Shown: one piece after another, positions 56,727-64,000 of the stretch
How the letters are laid out: the number at the start of each line of letters is the position of its first letter
Position numbering within the stretch: position 1 is the first letter of the stretch
Assembly: GCF_020783335.1 (NCBI RefSeq)
Contig: NZ_CP086068.1
Location: 620,001-684,000 of the forward strand
Direction of reading: 5' to 3'
Length of the DNA: 64,000 nt
Origin: Mucilaginibacter daejeonensis
GTDB lineage: Bacteria; Bacteroidota; Bacteroidia; Sphingobacteriales; Sphingobacteriaceae
Position numbers and translations under genes: made by a program
The notes under the pieces: model-generated
Told to the model about the DNA's origin: nothing
The model's database searches: none
The model's input: the letters and a program-made list of their open reading frames with translations, nothing else

Positions 56727-57015
56727 ACTTTTAAAATGGTCATGAATGACCGCCAGATACATGGCACCGAACGCTCAGATGTAGATGGCTGGTGAGGGAC
56801 GTTGTTCTTGATGGCATAGGGATCATGACCACTACCACACTCATAATAGGGTTTTATCAATTTCGCAACACATCGGCATAATTGTTCGAAGATCGGTAAA
56901 CGCTTACTGATCACAATAAATAATTACGTTGAAGGAAAATGTGCCTAAAATGGCCTTTTAACGCGGTTTTAATGATTGTTTAGATTGATTATAAATTAGA
57001 AACAAGTGTCACTAA
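56727..57015. other. Intergenic region, no gene seen
   Basis: AT-rich DNA without a convincing reading frame or a strong hairpin, between the previous terminator and the promoter of the alternative complex III operon. Confidence 0.4.
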
Positions 57016-57049
57016 TTTGTCAGCCATAGTTTATAAAATTTTACTTTTG
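57016..57049 (+). promoter_or_regulatory. Promoter of the alternative complex III operon
   Basis: TTTG (57016-57019) is followed after 22 nt by TACTTTTG (57042-57049). The leader to the actA ATG would be about 77 nt. Confidence 0.6.
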
Positions 57050-57132
57050 TGGACTGAAAATAGCAGGATACTCACGCCCTTTTCAGTGAATCGTTTGTCA
57101 AAAACACAAAATATTTAGCACAAATACGCTTT

Positions 57133-58401
57133 ATGAGGAATATCTCATTACTTTTTAAACAGTTTTCAAGGTCGGTTCTACTTGTTGCAGGATTAACTGT
57201 GGCAAGTTTTGCTGCTCGTGCCGAAGGCGATGCCGCCAAGGGCGAAGCTTTGTATAAGGCCAAATGTAGCTCGTGCCATAAACTGGACGTTCGTATGACC
57301 GGTCCGGCGTTGGGTCCTACCATCACCTCGGAAACTGACGATAAATGGTTGACCAAATGGATCCAGAACAACCAGGCTCTTATCGCTGCTAAAGACCCTA
57401 AAGCATTAAAGATCTACAACGAGTACAACCAGGCGGGCATGAACGTGTTCACCGAGTTGAGCGATGGCGATGTGGCCGACATCATCACTTATGTTCGTAC
57501 CGAATATAAGAAGATGCAAGAGACCCCTAAAGCAGGTGGCGCTACCGGTGCTGCTGCTGAGGATAGCACACCAAGCAGCTTCATGATCTTTGGTCTGTTA
57601 GCCGTAGTGATCATCTCTTTCATTGTTATCCTGGTGCTTAACCGCGCTATCGGTACTTTAGAGAAGTTATTACTTAAACGCAAAGACCTTGCTCCTGAGG
57701 AGTTAGCTGTAGAGGAAGAGGTTGCTGTTGACCGTTTAGCTGGTTTGAAGAAACTGGCCAAGAACAAGAAACTGGTATTCTTCTTTGTACTGGCATCAGT
57801 GATAGCTGGGGGTAGCTGGAGCTGGGTGACCATGTGGAACACTAACATGCACCAGGGTTATCAACCGGTACAACCGATCAAATACTCTCACGAGTTGCAC
57901 GCTGGTGTGATGAAGATCAACTGTCAGTACTGCCACGGTGGTGCTTACAAGAGCAAGAACGCTACCATTCCTTCGCTTAACGTGTGTATGAACTGCCACA
58001 AAACAGTGAAGACCGAATCACCTGAGATCCACAAGATCTATGATGCATTGGGTTATGATGCCAGCACGCAGAAATACGATACCACTAAGGCTCGTCCTAT
58101 CCAGTGGGTACGTGTACACAACCTGCCTGACTTCGCTTACTTCAACCACTCACAACACGTAAAAGTGGCTGGTTTGGAGTGCCAAAAATGTCACGGTCCT
58201 ATCCAGACCATGAAGGAGGTTTACCAATACTCACCGCTTACCATGAAATGGTGTATCCAGTGTCACCGTCGTACCGACGTTGCGGTTAAAGGCAACGCTT
58301 ACTACGAGAACATGATCGATGTGCACGAGCGCCTGAAAAAAGGTGAGAAACTTACAGCTGCTGCAATGGGCGGTCTGGAGTGCGGTAAATGCCACTATTA
58401 A
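57133..58401 (+). CDS. actA: Alternative complex III subunit ActA, multiheme cytochrome c with N-terminal c domain
   Basis: The 422-residue protein carries electrons in the menaquinol:cytochrome c oxidoreductase. A signal peptide precedes a monoheme cytochrome c domain (CSSCH, 45-49). A TM helix follows at about 148-168 and a second at about 214-235. Then come five CXXCH motifs (CQYCH near 264, CMNCH near 285, CQKCH near 350, CIQCH near 374, CGKCH near 417). That makes six hemes where the core ActA has five. It starts at ATG 57133 and heads the operon. Confidence 0.93.
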   Translation: MRNISLLFKQFSRSVLLVAGLTVASFAARAEGDAAKGEALYKAKCSSCHKLDVRMTGPALGPTITSETDDKWLTKWIQNNQALIAAKDPKALKIYNEYNQAGMNVFTELSDGDVADIITYVRTEYKKMQETPKAGGATGAAAEDSTPSSFMIFGLLAVVIISFIVILVLNRAIGTLEKLLLKRKDLAPEELAVEEEVAVDRLAGLKKLAKNKKLVFFFVLASVIAGGSWSWVTMWNTNMHQGYQPVQPIKYSHELHAGVMKINCQYCHGGAYKSKNATIPSLNVCMNCHKTVKTESPEIHKIYDALGYDASTQKYDTTKARPIQWVRVHNLPDFAYFNHSQHVKVAGLECQKCHGPIQTMKEVYQYSPLTMKWCIQCHRRTDVAVKGNAYYENMIDVHERLKKGEKLTAAAMGGLECGKCHY

Positions 58402-58439
58402 TAAATAAGAACTTAGCAATTACAGTTTATATAGCTTAA

Positions 58440-61400
58440 ATGGAAAGCAATAAAAAATACTGGAAAGGTTTAGAAGAGCTGAACAACACGCCAGAGTTTG
58501 TTGAAAAGAACAAGCACGAGTTTGCCGAGCCTATTCCGATCGAGGAGGTGCTGAGCGGTACCGGGCTTACCGGAAAGACCCCGCGTCGTAACTTCTTAAA
58601 GACCGTTGGTTTTGGTATAGGTGCGGTTTCGTTGGCAGCTTGTCAAAAAACACCTGTCCATAAATCGATCCCATACCTGATCAAACCAGAGGAGGTAACT
58701 CCGGGTATAGCCAACTTCTACGTATCAAGCTACGAAGGCCAAGCTATATTGGTAAAGACCCGTGAAGGTCGTCCGATCAAGATCGAGGGTAACCCTAACG
58801 ATCTGTTTGGCCAGGGAGGTGTTAGCGCCCAAACACAAGCCGCCGTGCTTGACCTATATGATAGCAACCGCCTTAAAGGACCAATGCAGGACCAAGGCGA
58901 TACCGCCTGGAGCGCACTGGATAGCTTTGTTAAAGGTGAACTTGCTTCTATTAAAGCCAGTGGCAAAAAGATCCGCCTGGTAACTTCAACGATCAACAGC
59001 CCTTCAACACTGGGTGTGATCGCTGCCTTTACCGCACAATACCCTACCACTAAGCATGTAACTTATGATGCCGTTTCTTACACCGGTATCATTCAGGCTA
59101 ACCAGAACAGCTTTGGTAAAGCCGTATTGCCTCATTACAACTTTGACAAGGCTGACCTGATCGTAAGCTTTGGTGCCGATTTCCTGGGTTCATGGATCTC
59201 GCATTCAGAGTTCACCCGCCAGTACGTATCAAAGCGTAACGAGCAGGCTGTAAAGAGCGGTAAAATGTCTCGCCATATCCATTTTGAGGCAGGCATGAGC
59301 ATCACCGGCAGTAACGCCGATGTGCGTATCCCGATCAAAGTATCACAAGAAGGTTTAGCTCTTGTTAACTTATATAATGCTATTGCCGGTACTACTTTAC
59401 CAGGTTCAAAAAAACTGGGTAACAACGTAGCCGATAACGCGATCATCCTTGCCGCTAAAGAATTGCAAAACGCTAAGGGCCGTGCCCTGGTAGTAAGCGG
59501 CAGCAATGATGTAGCTACTCAAGTGTTGGTAAATGCCATCAACTCATTGTTGGGCAGCTATGGCACTACTATCGATCTTGACAATCCATCATACCAATAC
59601 AAAGGCAACGATGCTGATGTAGTGGCACTGATCGAAGAAATGAAACGCGGTGAAGTAGGCGCAGTGATGTTCCTGGATGCTAACCCGGTTTACAACTACT
59701 ACCAAAGCAGCGCCTTTGCTGACGCTTTGAAGAAAGTACGTTTGAAAGTGTCTTTCGCTCCTTACCTGGACGAGACCGCTGCCGAGTGTAACATCGTGGC
59801 ACCTAACCATAACTTTTTAGAGTCATGGGGTGATGAGAACGCTTTGGAAGGTTACTACACTATCGTACAACCGACCATCAACCCGGTATACGATACCCGT
59901 CAGGCTGAGCAAAGCTTGCTGATCTGGAGTGACAATGCCGTTAAAGACTACTACACTTTCGTACGTAATAACTGGAACACTACTCTTTTAGCTAAAGGCG
60001 GACTGGCCGGTCAGAACGGTTGGGAAACTTTACTGCAAACCGGTTTCATTAAGGTAGCCCCTAAGGCATCTTCACCGGTTAGCTTTAGCCGTGATCTGAA
60101 CGCAGTAGCGCAAACCATCATTGGTCAGGGTGCTAAGTTGGCAGGTGGCGAAGGTAAATTAGAGTTACAGGTATATGAAAATACTACCGTAGGTAACGGT
60201 AAAAAGGCTAACAACCCATGGTTGCAGGAATTACCTGAGCCAGTGTCAAAAGTTACCTGGGATAACTTTGTGGCCATTGCGCCTAAGACCGCTGAAGAGC
60301 TGAAATTAGAGGAAGGCGACCTGATCGAGATCAGCGCTAACGGTTACAAAACAGAATTACCTGTATTGTTACAACCAGGCCAGGCTCAAGGCACTGCTTC
60401 TATCGCTTTAGGTTACGGCCGTAGCAAAGCAGGTAAAGTAGGCGATGGCGTAGGTAAGAACGCTTATCCGTTCATGGTGTTGACCAATGGTACCTTCCAG
60501 GGCAATGCTGTAGCCGAAGTGAAAGCTTTAGGCGGCGATAAGATCGTATTAGCGCAAACTCAAACTCACCACTCTTACGAAGGTCGTGACGTGATCCGTG
60601 AGACCACGCTGCAAGAGTACCTGAAAAAGCCAGAAGGCGAAGAGAAAGGCGAGAAAGAAACATACAGCCTTTGGGATGAATATGACCGTCCTCAGTACAA
60701 CTGGGTAATGGCCATTGACCTGAACGCTTGTACCGGTTGCGGCGCCTGCGTGGTGGCTTGTAACGCTGAGAACAACATTCCAGTAGTAGGTCGTGACGAG
60801 GTTCGCCGTCGTCGTGAGATGCACTGGATCCGTATCGATCGTTACTACAGCTTTGACGAAAAAGGCAAGACCGTTACTGAAGAGAAAGAGATCAGCAAAC
60901 TGGAAGACCTTGATCACGTATCGGTAACTTACCAGCCAATGCTTTGTCAGCACTGTGATCACGCACCTTGCGAGACCGTGTGCCCGGTATTAGCTACCAC
61001 TCACTCAAGTGAGGGTTTGAACCAAATGACGTACAACCGTTGCGTTGGTACCCGTTACTGCGCTAACAACTGTCCGTACAAAGTTCGTCGTTTCAACTGG
61101 TTCAACTACTGGAACGATTCACGCTTCGAGAACTACCTGCAGAACGATTACACTGAGTTGGTATTGAACCCTGACGTTACCACCCGTTTCCGCGGTGTGA
61201 TGGAGAAATGCTCAATGTGTGCTCAGCGTATCCAAGCCGGTAAACTGAATGCCAAATTAGAGAAACGTTCATTGAAAGATGGCGATATCAAAGTGGCTTG
61301 CCAGCAAACCTGCTCGGCCAATGCGATCATCTTCGGTAACGCTAACGATCCTAACTCAGAAGTATCAAAAGCGCTTAAGAGCGACAGGACATACTACGTG

Positions 61401-61475
61401 CTTGAAGAGCTTAACGTGAAACCAGGCATCGGTTACCAAACCAAAGTAAGGAACAGACTGACAACAGAAGCTTAA
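58440..61475 (+). CDS. actB: Alternative complex III subunit ActB, molybdopterin-type plus iron-sulfur protein
   Basis: The 1,011-residue subunit combines a molybdopterin-oxidoreductase-like domain (about 90-680, presumed cofactor-free as in other ActB) with a C-terminal ferredoxin-like domain. Cys clusters include CTGCGACVVACNAENN near 763, CQHCDHAPCETVCP near 840 and CVGTRYCANNCP near 867, fitting three [4Fe-4S] and one [3Fe-4S]. The N-terminus has a twin-arginine-like RRNFLKTVGFGIGAVSLAAC, suggesting Tat export. It follows actA by 38 nt. Confidence 0.95.
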   Translation: MESNKKYWKGLEELNNTPEFVEKNKHEFAEPIPIEEVLSGTGLTGKTPRRNFLKTVGFGIGAVSLAACQKTPVHKSIPYLIKPEEVTPGIANFYVSSYEGQAILVKTREGRPIKIEGNPNDLFGQGGVSAQTQAAVLDLYDSNRLKGPMQDQGDTAWSALDSFVKGELASIKASGKKIRLVTSTINSPSTLGVIAAFTAQYPTTKHVTYDAVSYTGIIQANQNSFGKAVLPHYNFDKADLIVSFGADFLGSWISHSEFTRQYVSKRNEQAVKSGKMSRHIHFEAGMSITGSNADVRIPIKVSQEGLALVNLYNAIAGTTLPGSKKLGNNVADNAIILAAKELQNAKGRALVVSGSNDVATQVLVNAINSLLGSYGTTIDLDNPSYQYKGNDADVVALIEEMKRGEVGAVMFLDANPVYNYYQSSAFADALKKVRLKVSFAPYLDETAAECNIVAPNHNFLESWGDENALEGYYTIVQPTINPVYDTRQAEQSLLIWSDNAVKDYYTFVRNNWNTTLLAKGGLAGQNGWETLLQTGFIKVAPKASSPVSFSRDLNAVAQTIIGQGAKLAGGEGKLELQVYENTTVGNGKKANNPWLQELPEPVSKVTWDNFVAIAPKTAEELKLEEGDLIEISANGYKTELPVLLQPGQAQGTASIALGYGRSKAGKVGDGVGKNAYPFMVLTNGTFQGNAVAEVKALGGDKIVLAQTQTHHSYEGRDVIRETTLQEYLKKPEGEEKGEKETYSLWDEYDRPQYNWVMAIDLNACTGCGACVVACNAENNIPVVGRDEVRRRREMHWIRIDRYYSFDEKGKTVTEEKEISKLEDLDHVSVTYQPMLCQHCDHAPCETVCPVLATTHSSEGLNQMTYNRCVGTRYCANNCPYKVRRFNWFNYWNDSRFENYLQNDYTELVLNPDVTTRFRGVMEKCSMCAQRIQAGKLNAKLEKRSLKDGDIKVACQQTCSANAIIFGNANDPNSEVSKALKSDRTYYVLEELNVKPGIGYQTKVRNRLTTEA

Positions 61476-61501
61476 ACATAATTACGAGATATTAATATAC
61501 T

Positions 61502-62974
<1,473 letters not shown>

Positions 62975-62976
62975 CC

Positions 62977-63513
62977 ATGAGCAGCACTAAATTTATATTA
63001 GGTTGTTTCGATGATCCCGATGATCTGATGCACGGCATCGATAACTTACAAAAGAACAGTATCCCTATTTACGATGTGTACACTCCAATGCCTATCCACG
63101 GTATCGAGGCTAAGCTTGGCGTAAAAGAGTCACGCCTGGGTTATGCAGCATTTTGCTTCGGCTGCCTGGGTGCAACAGTGATCTTCAGCATCGTGTATTA
63201 CACTTTGGTGCATGACTGGCCGATGAACATCGGTGGTAAGCCGCACTTTGCCATGCCTGACTTTGTTCCATTCACCTTTGAGTGGACCATCCTGTTCACC
63301 GCATTTGGTATGGTGGCCACCTTCTTTGCTGCTACGCACCTGTTCCCGGGCCGTGCGCCAAGGGTAATGGACCTGCGTGCTACTGATGATCGCTTTGTGA
63401 TCGCGGTAGATGCCAAAGGAAACATTCCACATGATGATATAACCCGCCTGCTGAAGGATGCAGGAGCTGTAGAAGTTAAGCACAACGAGAGAAAGTATGT
63501 TAGCTATGAATAA
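62977..63513 (+). CDS. actD: Alternative complex III subunit ActD (DUF3341)
   Basis: The 178-residue protein has a cytoplasmic N-terminal domain (KFILGCFDDPDDLMHGIDNL, then IYDVYTPMPIHGIE) and two TM helices at about 50-72 and 98-120. The C-terminal domain is small. It starts 2 nt after actC and overlaps actE by 8 nt. Confidence 0.93.
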   Translation: MSSTKFILGCFDDPDDLMHGIDNLQKNSIPIYDVYTPMPIHGIEAKLGVKESRLGYAAFCFGCLGATVIFSIVYYTLVHDWPMNIGGKPHFAMPDFVPFTFEWTILFTAFGMVATFFAATHLFPGRAPRVMDLRATDDRFVIAVDAKGNIPHDDITRLLKDAGAVEVKHNERKYVSYE

Positions 63514-64000
63514 GATCAAGATATTCGGTGCCACCATGATCGCTATCGCTGCTACAGTGGTAGTGTCATCGTGCCATGATAAACAAAGCACCGGCTGGCA
63601 GTATGCGCCTAACATGTATGAGCATATCGCCTACGATCCCGACCAAAAGAACCCTAATTTCAAGGATGGTAAAACAGCACAGGTACCTCCGGCAGGTAGC
63701 ATACCACTGGGCTTTACCCGCTTTGATTATCCGAACACACGTGCCGGTTACGATCAGGCAAGTGCTGAGGTAAAAAGTATACTGGCTCAAACCCAGCAGA
63801 ACTACGCCGAAGGAAAGAAACTGTACGAATCATATTGCTCACCATGCCACGGTATGACAGGGCAGGGTGATGGTGAAGTGACCAAACATGGTTATCCGCC
63901 GCCGCCATCGTACTCACAAGGTCAGTCATCACGTGGTGGCGCCATGAAAGACCTTACCGACGGTAAAATATATCATACCATCACTTACGGTGTGAACGCC
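63506..64000 (+). CDS. actE: Alternative complex III subunit ActE, monoheme cytochrome c lipoprotein (partial)
   Basis: Starting at ATG 63506 inside actD, the frame runs to the right edge, giving 165 residues. A lipoprotein signal ends Val-Ser-Ser-Cys-23. The segment MYEHIAYDP and the repeated PPAGSIPLGF fit ActE. The heme site is YCSPCHG near 111-117, followed by a Met-containing axial-ligand region not yet reached. It is anchored to the periplasmic face and passes electrons to the terminal oxidase. The 3' end and any actF lie outside the window. Confidence 0.9.
   Translation, partial: MNKIKIFGATMIAIAATVVVSSCHDKQSTGWQYAPNMYEHIAYDPDQKNPNFKDGKTAQVPPAGSIPLGFTRFDYPNTRAGYDQASAEVKSILAQTQQNYAEGKKLYESYCSPCHGMTGQGDGEVTKHGYPPPPSYSQGQSSRGGAMKDLTDGKIYHTITYGVNA

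Overview
This 64 kb window looks like an ordinary chromosomal segment of a Bacteroidota bacterium, most likely family Sphingobacteriaceae (Mucilaginibacter/Pedobacter type). That placement rests on family content (DUF3098, DUF4293, a separately encoded DsbD alpha domain, a SecA of about 1,100 residues, a deoxyhypusine-synthase-like protein, an alternative complex III operon), on TAnnTTTG promoter elements, and on few clear Shine-Dalgarno sequences. I inferred it without a database search. I recognised no tRNA, rRNA, CRISPR array, prophage or insertion sequence.

Layout. 1-3.5 kb: the end of an SGNH-hydrolase lipoprotein, a YciE/YciF-type ferritin-like protein, the phosphoesterase pdeM, and a thioredoxin-fold lipoprotein without its CXXC. 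3.6-7.4 kb: succinate dehydrogenase sdhCAB. 7.5-12.7 kb: small exported proteins, the ftsX-DUF3098-uppP envelope operon, and gpsA. 12.8-19.2 kb: DEAD-box helicase, DUF4293 protein, truA, an ABC exporter, and an SDR oxidoreductase. 19.6-28.2 kb: cbpA-cbpM, a LUD-domain protein, rsfS-ftsH, birA, dsbD in two genes, and pfkA. 28.3-34.2 kb: a repeat cluster, an M1 peptidase with an ABC-2 transporter, and purD. 34.4-42.2 kb: secA, a GIY-YIG nuclease gene inside an inverted repeat, a SPOR protein, an M20 hydrolase, asnS, and a frameshifted gene. 42.2-50.6 kb: dnaG, yraN, glutaminyl cyclase, pgi, and prfB with its programmed frameshift. 50.7-56.6 kb: an esterase, a YbjQ/zinc-ribbon protein, a SirB1-type protein, a degenerate methyltransferase-like protein, an Omp85-type barrel, and the deoxyhypusine-synthase-like protein. 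57.0 kb to the end: the alternative complex III operon actABCDE, cut by the window edge.

How the genes fit together. Two respiratory modules lie here: SdhCAB feeds menaquinol, and alternative complex III oxidises it. Envelope biogenesis is well represented (ftsX, uppP, secA, ftsH, dsbD, an Omp85 barrel). Strong rho-independent hairpins separate most transcription units, and several are bidirectional.

The most unusual layer is the repeats. At least four families of short palindromic elements occupy intergenic space and in places enter genes. The best candidate for an undescribed system is the GIY-YIG gene at 37894-38193. It sits between perfect 24-nt inverted repeats whose sequence recurs, without the gene, as a compact palindrome near 40.0 kb. 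This resembles RAYT/REPIN systems but with a different nuclease family. One arm lies where the start codon of the next gene would be expected. Another family has inserted in frame into truA and supplies the stop codons of two convergent genes.
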